DNA of 64,000 nt from Desulforhopalus singaporensis (GCF_900104445.1 NZ_FNJI01000002.1:124001-188000); one strand, 5' to 3'; shown: positions 17,927 through 25,841, counted from the first letter of the stretch. The notes: generated from the sequence alone by a model not told the origin. Made by a program: numbers and translations.

Positions 17927-17953
17927 GGCGCCGCCTTCAAGGAGGCGCCTTTT
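17927..17953 (+). terminator. Intrinsic terminator after the oxidoreductase operon
   Basis: A GC-rich hairpin (GGCGCC and CCTT arms pairing with AAGG and GGCGCC, one mismatch) is followed by TTTT. It lies between the DAO-type gene and the cupin, 28 bp before the cupin ATG, so cupin expression would need read-through or a separate start. Confidence 0.7.
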
Positions 17954-17980
17954 CAATAAGGAACACAAAGGAGAACATAG

Positions 17981-18346
17981 ATGTCTGAAGGAAAAATCAC
18001 AACCATTGGCAAATCGGAAGTACTCAAGCACACCTCGGCGCCGAAAGTAAACCCCAAAACAGGAGAGCCGCACGCCAACAACTGGACATATTTCGAGCAC
18101 AGCTCAGGCAACTTCAAGGCAGGCATATGGGACTGCACCGCCGGCAGCTGGGAACACAACCATCCCAAACTTGAGTTCTGTTACATAGTGGAAGGCAGTG
18201 TGAAGGTGGTCGAAAAAGACGGTCCGACACACGAATACAAGGCCGGCGACTCTTTTGTCGTGCCAAAAGGCACCCCGGTTACCTGGATTGTCGAAGATTA
18301 CGCCAAGAAAATCTTCGTTTCCGCGGCGAATCTGGAAAACGAATAA
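17981..18346 (+). CDS. Cupin domain protein (DUF861/cupin_3 type)
   Basis: 121 residues forming one beta-barrel. The cupin motifs are TAGSWEHNHPKLEFCYIVEG and YKAGDSFVVPKGTPVTW. In the first motif the metal ligands of standard cupins are partly kept (His and Glu). DUF861 cupins often lie next to genes for amine and amino acid oxidation, but their reaction is mostly unknown. The start ATG has AAAGGAG upstream. It is placed between the terminator of the oxidoreductase operon and the xsc promoter, so it belongs physically to the taurine island. A role in binding or tautomerising an imine or sulfonate intermediate would be speculation. Confidence 0.82.
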   Translation: MSEGKITTIGKSEVLKHTSAPKVNPKTGEPHANNWTYFEHSSGNFKAGIWDCTAGSWEHNHPKLEFCYIVEGSVKVVEKDGPTHEYKAGDSFVVPKGTPVTWIVEDYAKKIFVSAANLENE

Positions 18347-18596
18347 CCCCCCTCCGGCGGCGGCCGCTTTCCCCTGTCACCTGCCAGGCCGAACGCACCG
18401 CCGCTTCTCCTTAAAGGCGCCGAAAACAAAGCTTTTTCCCTTTTCCCCTTACCGACAGCCCCCACTTCCGTCTTCGCTAAAATTCCCCTATGTCCCTAAG
18501 GTAAGGTTTTTATTTGGTTTTCAGATTATCTGGAGTTCTGCCAAAAATTACCTTTTATTTTGCCACGCAAAAATAGATAATTCTTTTAAATTTATC

Positions 18597-18629
18597 TTGA
18601 CAACATCCTGGTATCTGATGTATCAGATA
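18597..18629 (+). promoter_or_regulatory. Promoter and operator of the xsc operon
   Basis: In the 379-bp gap after the cupin, TTGACA (18597-18602) is followed by a -10-like TGTATC (18619-18624) inside an 18-bp palindrome at 18612-18629, TATCTGATGTATCAGATA, with 8-bp perfect arms. It matches the tauK site at 15 of 16 core positions. Transcription from here would leave a leader of about 90 nt before the xsc ribosome site (GGAGG, 18715-18719). The first part of the gap (18347-18590) holds nothing I can assign. Confidence 0.75.
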
Positions 18630-18725
18630 TCTAACAGTAGTTTATGGCGATCCATAGATCGTATCCGGAATTCAGTATCTGGGATGATCGAGGCAATAGA
18701 ACACAAAAAATTTTGGAGGCTTACA

Positions 18726-20513
18726 ATGGCTAAAATCAAGATGACTACAGAAGAGGCGTTTATCAAGGTTCTTCAGATGCATGGTATTGAGCATGCTTTT
18801 GGAATTATCGGTTCCGCGATGATGCCCGTATCGGATCTTTTCCCGAAAGCAGGAATCACCTTCTGGGACTGTGCCCACGAAGGTAACGCAGGTATGATGT
18901 CTGACGGATACACCCGTGCATCCGGCAAGATGTCAATGATGATCGCCCAGAACGGTCCCGGCATCACCAACTTCGTAACTCCGGTTAAGACCGCTTACTG
19001 GAACCACACCCCGCTTCTTTTGGTTACTCCCCAGGCTGCCAACATGGCAATGGGTCAGGGCGGTTTCCAGGAAGTTCCCCAGATGGCAGCTTTCGAGGAT
19101 ATGGTTGCTTATCAGGAAGAAGTTCTGCATCCCTCCCGTATCGCCGAAGTTCTCAACCGTGTAATCATCCAGGCCAAGCGCGCTTCCGCACCTGCCCAGA
19201 TCAACGTTCCCCGTGATTTCTGGACCCAGCAGATCGAAATCGAACTGCCGGTAGTCGTTGATTTTGAGCTTCCCGAAGGCGGATCCGACGCGATCGCCAA
19301 GGCGGCAAGCCTCCTTTCTAACGCTAAATTCCCGGTGATTCTCAACGGCGGCGGCGTAGTAATTGGTGGCGCGATCGAAGATTCCAAGGCTCTGGCCGAG
19401 CGTCTTGACGCACCTGTATGCTGCGGATACCAGCACAACGACGCGTTTCCCGGAAGCCATCCCCTGCACACCGGAACCCTTGGCTACAACGGTTCCCGTG
19501 CCGCTATGGAGCTGATCTCCAAAGCAGACGTAGTTCTCGCACTGGGTACCCGTCTCAACCCGTTCTCCACCCTGCCGGGATACGGCATGAACTACTGGCC
19601 GGAAAATGCAGAGGTTATCCAGGTAGACATCAACCCCAATCGTATCGGCCTGACCAAGAAGCTGGCCGTAGGCATCGTCGGTGACGCCAAGAAAGTTGCC
19701 AATGCCATTCTCGCACAGCTCTCCGATAACGCCGGCGACGCTGACCGTGAAGAGAGAAAAGCCACCGTTGCCAAAGTCAAGGCAGCCTGGGCAGCCGATC
19801 TTGAGACCATGGACCACGAGGCCGATGATGAAGGCACCACCTGGAACGCACGTGCACAGGAAGCCGATCCGAACAAGATCACTTCCCGTATGGCATGGCG
19901 GGCAATCGTGAAAGCTCTTCCCGAGAACGCCATCATTTCCAGCGATATCGGAAACAGCTGCGCCCTGGGTGCCGCATACCCCACTTTTGAAGAAGGACGC
20001 AAGTATCTCGCTCCTGGTATGTTCGGACCCTGCGGTTACGGCTTCCCGGCAATCTGCGGCGCCAAAGTTGCCAAGCCGGACGTTCCGGTCGTAGGTTTTG
20101 CAGGCGACGGTGCATTCGGTATCTCCATGAACGAGATGGTCTCCTGTGGTCGTGATTCCTGGCCGGCGGTAACCATGGTCGTTTTCCGTAACTACCACTG
20201 GGGTGCAGAAAAGCGTAACACCACCCTCTGGTACAGCGACAACTTCGTAGGAACCGAGCTCAACCGCGACGTGTCCTATGCAGCCATCGCCAAGGCGTGT
20301 GGAGTTGAAGGCGTTCAGGCATGGAGCATGGAAGAGGTAACCGAAGCGCTCAAAACTGCTGTCAAGGCGCAGATGGAAGAAGGCAAGACCACCTTCATCG
20401 AAGTTATGACCAACATGGAACTCGGCGAGCCGTTCCGCCGCGACGCCATGAAGAAGCCTGTTGCCGTTGCAGGAATCGATAAGGCAGATATGCGTCCGCA
20501 AACCGGTGCATAA
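18726..20513 (+). CDS. xsc: Sulfoacetaldehyde acetyltransferase
   Basis: 595 residues, the usual Xsc length. This thiamine-diphosphate enzyme converts sulfoacetaldehyde plus phosphate to acetyl phosphate plus sulfite. The acetohydroxyacid-synthase fold is evident: the N-terminal HEGNAGMMSDGYTRASG with the cofactor-activating Glu, QNGPGITNFVTPVKTAY, and the C-terminal ThDP/Mg motif GDGAFGISMNEM...FRNYHWG. The ATG at 18726 has GGAGG 6 bp upstream; an upstream in-frame extension lacks such support. Arginine is coded almost only by CGT/CGC, unlike neighbouring housekeeping genes, which suggests high expression. Acetyl phosphate should give ATP through acetate kinase, and sulfite should feed sulfite reduction, both encoded elsewhere. 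Confidence 0.96.
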   Translation: MAKIKMTTEEAFIKVLQMHGIEHAFGIIGSAMMPVSDLFPKAGITFWDCAHEGNAGMMSDGYTRASGKMSMMIAQNGPGITNFVTPVKTAYWNHTPLLLVTPQAANMAMGQGGFQEVPQMAAFEDMVAYQEEVLHPSRIAEVLNRVIIQAKRASAPAQINVPRDFWTQQIEIELPVVVDFELPEGGSDAIAKAASLLSNAKFPVILNGGGVVIGGAIEDSKALAERLDAPVCCGYQHNDAFPGSHPLHTGTLGYNGSRAAMELISKADVVLALGTRLNPFSTLPGYGMNYWPENAEVIQVDINPNRIGLTKKLAVGIVGDAKKVANAILAQLSDNAGDADREERKATVAKVKAAWAADLETMDHEADDEGTTWNARAQEADPNKITSRMAWRAIVKALPENAIISSDIGNSCALGAAYPTFEEGRKYLAPGMFGPCGYGFPAICGAKVAKPDVPVVGFAGDGAFGISMNEMVSCGRDSWPAVTMVVFRNYHWGAEKRNTTLWYSDNFVGTELNRDVSYAAIAKACGVEGVQAWSMEEVTEALKTAVKAQMEEGKTTFIEVMTNMELGEPFRRDAMKKPVAVAGIDKADMRPQTGA

Positions 20514-20568
20514 GCGCAGTTAGTTTTCCCTCGGGCATCTACCTCACAGGGTGTCCGATTTTCTGGCA

Positions 20569-20678
20569 CCGGCAGATCATCATTATGGGATCTGCCGGCT
20601 GCCAGTTGCAAAAAATATATTACGAGGATGCAGTAACCCGATACCTGGCGAGCTTCTTCGGGGCTGATTCGGTTACTG
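20569..20678 (+). repeat. Two intercistronic hairpins between xsc and tpa
   Basis: The 201-bp spacer holds a perfect 10-bp stem (20569-20578 with 20589-20598) and a second 8-bp stem (20631-20638, CAGTAACC, with 20671-20678). Neither is followed by a T-run. They could stabilise the upstream xsc message or adjust the xsc:tpa ratio rather than end transcription. No promoter-like operator is seen here. Confidence 0.45.
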
Positions 20679-20714
20679 GCTGATTATACGTCAACGAAAA
20701 AAGGAATTTAGCTC

Positions 20715-22106
20715 ATGAAAAACGCAGATTGGCTTGAATACAATGCGGACGAAATGGTCAAAGCGGACAAGGAATGTCTGTGGCACCACCTTAAGCCTCA
20801 CAAAGTATTTGAATCCCAGGAACAGATGATCATCGTCGAAGGTGAAGGCATCAACGTAAAAGACATTCGCGGCAGGGAGTTCATCGATATGACCTCCGGC
20901 GGCGTATGGAGCGTCATGGTAGGCTATGGCCGCGAATCAGTCGCCAAGGCCGTCTATGACCAGCTGGTAAAAATGCCGTATTTCGCAGGTGTTTTCGGCA
21001 ACGTACCGGCTATTAAGTTTGCTCAGAAACTTCTTGAGAAACTGCCTCGTCTCGACAAGGTCTACTTCTCAAACAGCGGTTCTGAAGCTAACGAAAAAGC
21101 TTTCAAAATTGTACGCCAGGCCTCCAATATCGTTCCCGAGAGAAAAGGTAAGTACAAGATCCTCTTTCGCGACCGCGACTATCATGGCACCACCATCGGC
21201 GCAATGAGCGCCACCGGACAGATTCAGCGGAAACAGGACTTCGGTCCGTTCGTTGAAGGTTTTGTGGAAGTTCCCCACTGCTGCTGCTATCGCTGCCCGT
21301 TCGACAAGACTTACCCCGACTGTAACATCGACTGCGCAAGAGCCGTTGAGGACGTCATCGCAAGAGAAGGCGCAGACACCATCGGCGCACTGATCGTTGA
21401 GCCGATCACCGCTGGCGGCGGTATCATCCCGCCGGTCAAGGAATACTACCCGATCGTTCAGGATATCTGTAAGAAGCACGACATCTGGCTGATCATGGAC
21501 GAAGTCGTATGCGGATTCGGCCGAACCGGAAAATTCTGGGGCCACGAACACTACGAAGTGGATCCGGACATCGTCACCATGGCCAAGGGTCTTGCCAGCT
21601 CTTACGAGCCGCTTTCGGCAACCGTTGTAAAACAGCACGTCTACGACCTTTTCCTCAACACCACCGATGAAGCGTCCAGGCTGAATTACTTCCGCGACAT
21701 CAGCACCTACGGTGGCTGCGCCGGTCCGATGGCCGCCGCCCTCGAATCGACTCGCATCATCGAGGAGGAAAACCTGCTTGAAAACACCGTGGTCGTTGGT
21801 GAATACATGCTTGAAAAACTGAACGAACTCAAAGATCTGCCCATAGTTGGCGATGTTCGCGGCCAGGGTCTTTTCTGCGGTATCGAATTCGTTCGCGACA
21901 AAGAAACCAAAGAGCCCGTTTCAGAAGCCGAAATGGCGACCATCATGGGCAACGTACTTGGCCAGGGCGTCATCGTTGGCCGGACCAACAGTTCCTTTGA
22001 TGGACTGAACACCGTAATGAACTTCGCGCCCTCCCTGATTATCACCAAGGAACAGGTGGACACCGTCGTTGCGGCTATCAGAAATGCCATTGAAAAAGGA
22101 ATTTAA
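20715..22106 (+). CDS. tpa: Taurine:pyruvate aminotransferase
   Basis: 463 residues, class III PLP-dependent aminotransferase. Transfers the amino group of taurine to pyruvate, giving sulfoacetaldehyde and L-alanine. Fold marks: SNSGSEANEKAFKIVRQ (PLP phosphate region), RDYHGTTIGAMSATG, the Asp of LIMDEVVCGFGRTG that binds the pyridine nitrogen, and the Schiff-base Lys in TMAKGLASSYEPL. An insert with a Cys cluster (HCCCYRCPF) near residues 195-205 is typical of this aminotransferase group. The ATG at 20715 has AAGGAA upstream. Position between xsc and ald makes the taurine assignment strong. Biased codon use as in xsc. Confidence 0.94.
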   Translation: MKNADWLEYNADEMVKADKECLWHHLKPHKVFESQEQMIIVEGEGINVKDIRGREFIDMTSGGVWSVMVGYGRESVAKAVYDQLVKMPYFAGVFGNVPAIKFAQKLLEKLPRLDKVYFSNSGSEANEKAFKIVRQASNIVPERKGKYKILFRDRDYHGTTIGAMSATGQIQRKQDFGPFVEGFVEVPHCCCYRCPFDKTYPDCNIDCARAVEDVIAREGADTIGALIVEPITAGGGIIPPVKEYYPIVQDICKKHDIWLIMDEVVCGFGRTGKFWGHEHYEVDPDIVTMAKGLASSYEPLSATVVKQHVYDLFLNTTDEASRLNYFRDISTYGGCAGPMAAALESTRIIEEENLLENTVVVGEYMLEKLNELKDLPIVGDVRGQGLFCGIEFVRDKETKEPVSEAEMATIMGNVLGQGVIVGRTNSSFDGLNTVMNFAPSLIITKEQVDTVVAAIRNAIEKGI

Positions 22107-22115
22107 TATATATAT

Positions 22116-22144
22116 AGCGGTCGCCCATCAATAGGGCGGCCGCT
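22116..22144 (+). repeat. Intercistronic hairpin between tpa and ald
   Basis: An 11-bp stem with one G-T wobble (22116-22126 with 22134-22144) and a 7-nt loop lies 10 bp after the tpa stop, with no T-run. It resembles a message-stabilising element or weak attenuator like those after xsc. Confidence 0.45.
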
Positions 22145-22223
22145 AACCCCCAAACTAACGCAGCCGGGCGGTTGCCTGGTTGCGAATTCAAAAATGTTTT
22201 TATAATACCCACGGAGGTGGATA

Positions 22224-23336
22224 ATGAAAGTTGGAATTTTAAAAGAAATCAAAGTTCTGGAAAACAGGGTCTGCATGGTTCCTACCGGCGTTGCTACCAT
22301 GATTGCAAACGGCCACGAGGTTTATGTAGAGAACAATGCCGGTGCCGGCGCAGGTTTTAGCAACGAAGAGTACGTGGCTGCCGGAGCAACCGTTCTCGAC
22401 ACCCCTGCCGACGTCTACCAGACCTGCGATATGGTAATGCATGTTAAAGAGCCGCAGCCTTCTGAATACGACATGATCCGCGAAGGTCAGATCGTTTTCA
22501 CTTACCTGCATCTCGCCGCTGACGAGCCCCAGACCAAGGCACTGATGAAAGCCAAGTCGATCAACATCGCTTACGAGACCATCGAGAAGAAAGACGGTTC
22601 CCTTCCGCTGCTCGTGCCCATGAGTGAAGTTGCCGGTCGTATGGCTGCCCAGGAAGGCGCCAAGTACCTCGAAATGCCCCAGGGCGGCAGAGGCGTTCTT
22701 CTCGGCGGCGTAAAAGGTGTTGCTCCCGCAACCGTTGTAGTAATCGGCGGCGGTGTGGTTGGTATCAACGCAGCAAAAATGGCAGCCGGTCTTGGAGCCC
22801 AGGTATACATCCTCGACACCAACCTTGAAAGACTTGCATATCTTGACGACGTTATGCCGGCCAACGTTTTCCCGGTCATGTCCAACCCTGCGATCCTCAA
22901 AGAGTACGTAACCAAGGCTGACGTGGTAATCGGTGCAGTTCTCATTCCGGGCGCCAAGGCTCCCAAGCTGATCACCCGCGAAATGCTCAAGGATATGAAA
23001 GACGGTGCAGTAATCGTCGACGTTGCAATCGACCAGGGCGGCTGCTTCGAAACCTCCAAGGCAACCACTCACGCAGAGCCTACCTTCACTGTTGAGGGTG
23101 TTGTTCACTACTGTGTTGCCAACATGCCTGGCGCGGTCGCACGTACCTCCACCATCGCTCTTACCAACGCCACCTTGCCGTATGCTGTACAGATCGCCAA
23201 CAAGGGCTGGAAAAAAGCAATGCAGGAGAACGAAGAGATCAAACTGGGTGCCAACGTCATCGACGGCCAGATCACCTACAAGGCAGTTGCCGAAGCATTC
23301 AACCTGGATTACACCCCTGTTGAAAAATTTCTTTAA
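22224..23336 (+). CDS. ald: Alanine dehydrogenase
   Basis: 370 residues, the length of the classical NAD-dependent L-alanine dehydrogenase. It deaminates alanine to pyruvate, ammonium and NADH, recycling the pyruvate used by Tpa. Family marks: the start MKVGILKEIKVLENRVCMVP with the substrate-binding Arg, HVKEPQPSEYDMIREGQIVFTYLHLA with the conserved Lys and His, and the NAD fold VVVIGGGVVGINAAKMAAGLGA. The ATG at 22224 has GGAGG upstream. It lies 117 bp after tpa behind a hairpin and shares the biased codon use of xsc and tpa. NADH formed here would feed sulfite reduction. Confidence 0.96.
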   Translation: MKVGILKEIKVLENRVCMVPTGVATMIANGHEVYVENNAGAGAGFSNEEYVAAGATVLDTPADVYQTCDMVMHVKEPQPSEYDMIREGQIVFTYLHLAADEPQTKALMKAKSINIAYETIEKKDGSLPLLVPMSEVAGRMAAQEGAKYLEMPQGGRGVLLGGVKGVAPATVVVIGGGVVGINAAKMAAGLGAQVYILDTNLERLAYLDDVMPANVFPVMSNPAILKEYVTKADVVIGAVLIPGAKAPKLITREMLKDMKDGAVIVDVAIDQGGCFETSKATTHAEPTFTVEGVVHYCVANMPGAVARTSTIALTNATLPYAVQIANKGWKKAMQENEEIKLGANVIDGQITYKAVAEAFNLDYTPVEKFL

Positions 23337-23454
23337 ACCCTGCTTTACCGTGTGGCCGAAGGTATCTGGTCCATTGACATGGTGTGAATCTATAGTATGT
23401 TAGAAGCAAAAGAACCAGAGAGCACCAACGCCACACTATTTGAACGAGGATAAG

Positions 23455-24138
23455 ATGAATAGCGCATTACAGTTTTCGTCTCTGAGTGACCAGGTATACA
23501 CCTACCTCAGGACGCAGATGAATCAGGGAGACCTGGTACCCGGATCAACCATCAATATCGGTGAAATCGCAAAGCAACTCGGTATCAGCAAAACCCCCCT
23601 GAGGGATGCGCTTATTCATCTTGAACTCGAAGGTTTCGTCACCATACTCCCCAGAAGGGGAGTACGGGTAAACCGGATGGGGATAGACGATGTAAAAAAA
23701 GCCTACGATGCCGTCGGACTCGTTGAAGCGTTCATCGTACAGACAAACTTCGAGTTGATCACCCCATCCCATATTGAACGACTGGAAGAACTGAATGAGC
23801 GTATCATCGCCGATCTTGAAAAAGACGATTTCAGCAATATTTTCCATACCAACCTGAAATTTCACCACGTCTATATCGACATCTGCGACAACGAACTGCT
23901 CAAAAAATTCATCCTTCCCATCAAGCACCGGTTGTACGACTTTCCCAGGCAGAACTATATCGCCGAGTGGGAGGTACGAAACTGCCAGGAGCACAATGAG
24001 TTCATCGAAGCACTGAAAAGAGGCGATGCCGGGGAAGCCGGCTCAATTCTCAAGGATAAGCACTGGTCCTTTGAGTACCAGAAAGATTTTATCTATGACT
24101 TTTACCAGGTGGCGGAAAACGAAGACTCACTCGTTTGA
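23455..24138 (+). CDS. GntR-family (FCD subgroup) regulator of the taurine genes
   Basis: 227 residues. The N-terminal winged helix-turn-helix is of GntR type (IGEIAKQLGISKTPLRDALIHLELEGFVTILPRRGVRV). The C-terminal all-helical FCD ligand domain spans residues ~85-215, with metal-binding-like Asp/His positions (KFHHVYIDICDN, CQEHNEFIEALK). FCD regulators bind short palindromes and respond to small organic acids. This is the only local regulator gene, and palindromes of suitable size overlap the promoters at 13815, 18597 and 24329. I infer it represses all three units; the inducer could be taurine, sulfoacetaldehyde or alanine. I chose the ATG at 23455 (GAGG upstream) over a TTG at 23440. It lies 118 bp after ald; no operator copy is visible in front of it. 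Confidence 0.9.
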   Translation: MNSALQFSSLSDQVYTYLRTQMNQGDLVPGSTINIGEIAKQLGISKTPLRDALIHLELEGFVTILPRRGVRVNRMGIDDVKKAYDAVGLVEAFIVQTNFELITPSHIERLEELNERIIADLEKDDFSNIFHTNLKFHHVYIDICDNELLKKFILPIKHRLYDFPRQNYIAEWEVRNCQEHNEFIEALKRGDAGEAGSILKDKHWSFEYQKDFIYDFYQVAENEDSLV

Positions 24139-24328
24139 CTCCCCTAAAAAAGGCCATAGCTCGCCATACTCATTCTTATAAATTGCCGGATGGGTGCGGC
24201 GGGGGTGTTAATCGGCAGTGGATATCATCCTGAGAAAAATGATTACGGTAACTGCTGAAAATGCTGCAACTATATGTAACTACCTGTAAAACCGAGGTTT
24301 CTTATTGTGTGAGCGTAGCAGATTTTGC

Positions 24329-24361
24329 TTGACAACCATATAAGCATCTGATATATCAGAT
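24329..24361 (+). promoter_or_regulatory. Promoter and operator of the TRAP operon
   Basis: TTGACA (24329-24334) and a -10-like TATATC (24352-24357, 17-bp spacer) overlap a perfect 16-bp palindrome, ATCTGATATATCAGAT (24346-24361). It is the best of the three island sites. The -35 region is partly repeated downstream: 24324-24337 and 24400-24413 share 13 of 14 bases. Confidence 0.75.
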
Positions 24362-24666
24362 ATCAAATATTGAACATCAAACATTACGTCACTTCAGACT
24401 TTGCTTGATAACCTATGAACACGAGCGACATTCCTTTTTTAAGAACAGACCATAACGGACCGCCGCCGACGGCATCGCCGCCAGCTAGACTGCCCGCTTG
24501 GCCGCCCGCTTGGCCGCCAGTGCCCAACTCCACGCATCACCCTTCTTTCTCTGCCGTACCCCTTCTTTTTCTGCTTTTTTCAGCTTTTCACATAGTCCCA
24601 GATCTTTTAACTATCAATGCAATTGATGCATTGATTAACTCTTAATTTAACAAATAGGAGCAAACC
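24362..24666 (+). other. Long leader region before the TRAP operon
   Basis: About 300 bp separates the promoter from the tauK start. It holds the degenerate repeat of the promoter at 24400-24413, a 12-bp tandem repeat (24492-24503 and 24504-24515, GCCCGCTTGGCC) and a pyrimidine-rich stretch. A 76-codon frame from the ATG at 24415 has no ribosome site and a Pro-rich, low-complexity product, so I do not call it a gene. I cannot identify a riboswitch. Confidence 0.4.
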
Positions 24667-25668
24667 ATGAATTTTCACAAAGCGCGAATTCTCCCTGCAG
24701 TATTTGCTATCGTCGCACTGCTGTTTGCAGGCAGTGCAGCATCCGCCAAAACCTTTAAAATGGCTATCGGCGACGCCCAGGGCGGAACCCAGTGGGCGCT
24801 GGCCGAGAAATTTTCCGAACTGTTCACTGAAAAAACCGGAGGCAAGCATAAAGTTTCTTTGTTTCCCAACGGTCAGTTAGGCTCCGAGCAGGACACCATC
24901 AACGACGCGGCCATGGGAACCCTTGATTTTTCCCTGCTGGCGGTCAACAATATCACTCCCTTTTCTCCCACTGTAGGTGTTCTCACCCTTCCCTACGTCA
25001 TCCTCGGTCTTGACGACGCTGTTACCCTCACCCATGGCGAGGTAGGCAAGGAACTGGTTGAAAACACCATCAGAGACGCCGGCGTCAGGATCATCGGCTG
25101 GGCATATTCCGGTTTCCGGGTACTCACCAACTCCAAAAAGCCGGTTGCAACTCTTGATGATCTCAAGGGACTGATTATTCGGGTACCGAAAAATGAGATC
25201 ATGATCGCGACTTATCAGGCATGGGGCTGCAACCCCACCCCGATGGCCTGGTCCGAAACCTTCACCGCCCTGCAGCAGAAGGTTGTCGACGGACAGGACA
25301 ACCCGTTCATCACCGTCAGCGCCATGAAGTTTTACGAAGTACAGAAATACATAACCACCATCCGCTACATCTTCTCTCTTGAGCCCCTCGTAATCAGTGA
25401 GGCAGTATTCCAGGATCTCAAGCCCGAGCTGCAAAAAGCGGTACTTGACGCAGGACAGGAAGCAACCCTCTACTCCGAGCAGTATCTCAAGGATAGCGAA
25501 GCTGCCATCATCAAGGATCTGGAAGCCAAAGGCATGGAGATCAGCGCTCCTGCAGACGACGAGAAAGAGTGGATCGAAGCGGCAACTTCCGCGGTATGGC
25601 CGAAGTATTATGACTCCATCGGCGGCAAGGATAAATTTGACAGCATCATGAAAGTTCTCGGACGCTAA
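24667..25668 (+). CDS. tauK: TRAP transporter substrate-binding protein, probably for taurine (DctP family)
   Basis: 333 residues. A Sec signal peptide (hydrophobic core AVFAIVALLFAGSAASA, cleavage near residue 27) sends it to the periplasm. DctP marks: GGTQWALAEKFSELF, LFPNGQLGSEQD and the ligand-binding Arg in LKGLIIRVPKN. It would capture the substrate and deliver it to the membrane subunits. The taurine assignment rests on the operator shared with xsc and on the taurine TRAP systems (TauKLM) known in other bacteria; a related sulfonate such as isethionate or a taurine conjugate cannot be ruled out. AGGAG precedes the ATG. A 239-bp gap with a hairpin and tandem repeat follows. Confidence 0.88.
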   Translation: MNFHKARILPAVFAIVALLFAGSAASAKTFKMAIGDAQGGTQWALAEKFSELFTEKTGGKHKVSLFPNGQLGSEQDTINDAAMGTLDFSLLAVNNITPFSPTVGVLTLPYVILGLDDAVTLTHGEVGKELVENTIRDAGVRIIGWAYSGFRVLTNSKKPVATLDDLKGLIIRVPKNEIMIATYQAWGCNPTPMAWSETFTALQQKVVDGQDNPFITVSAMKFYEVQKYITTIRYIFSLEPLVISEAVFQDLKPELQKAVLDAGQEATLYSEQYLKDSEAAIIKDLEAKGMEISAPADDEKEWIEAATSAVWPKYYDSIGGKDKFDSIMKVLGR

Positions 25669-25698
25669 GTCCGGCATTGCTGCTCAACGCTGATGCAC

Positions 25699-25730
25699 CG
25701 GGGATTGCTGTTTTTCTTATGCGAAAACCA
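25699..25730 (+). repeat. Intercistronic hairpin after tauK
   Basis: 8-bp stem GGGGATTG (25699-25706) with CAATCCCC 16 nt downstream, with a T-rich loop. It may protect the tauK message so that the binding protein is made in excess of the membrane subunits. Confidence 0.4.
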
Positions 25731-25841
25731 CCAATCCCCCTTCTCCGGTTCACTTTTTTCAACACTATTCTGGACCGGAGAGCTTTTTAGGAAAATTCCA
25801 CCTGTTTGCATTTTCCCTACATAACGCCCAGGTGCCTGTCC

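Noticed and set aside
18255-18725. N-terminal extension of xsc by about 157 codons
   Set aside because: The extension crosses the cupin gene end, the promoter and the operator, and the ATG at 18726 has a strong GGAGG.
18933-20501. Long antisense open frame opposite xsc
   Set aside because: It is a by-product of the biased codon use of xsc; no start context, no recognisable domains, and Xsc itself is certain.
22239-23108. Antisense open frame opposite ald
   Set aside because: Same reason as for xsc; the sense protein is a clear alanine dehydrogenase.
24415-24645. Possible small leader protein before tauK
   Set aside because: No ribosome site and a Pro-rich low-complexity product; kept only as part of the leader region.
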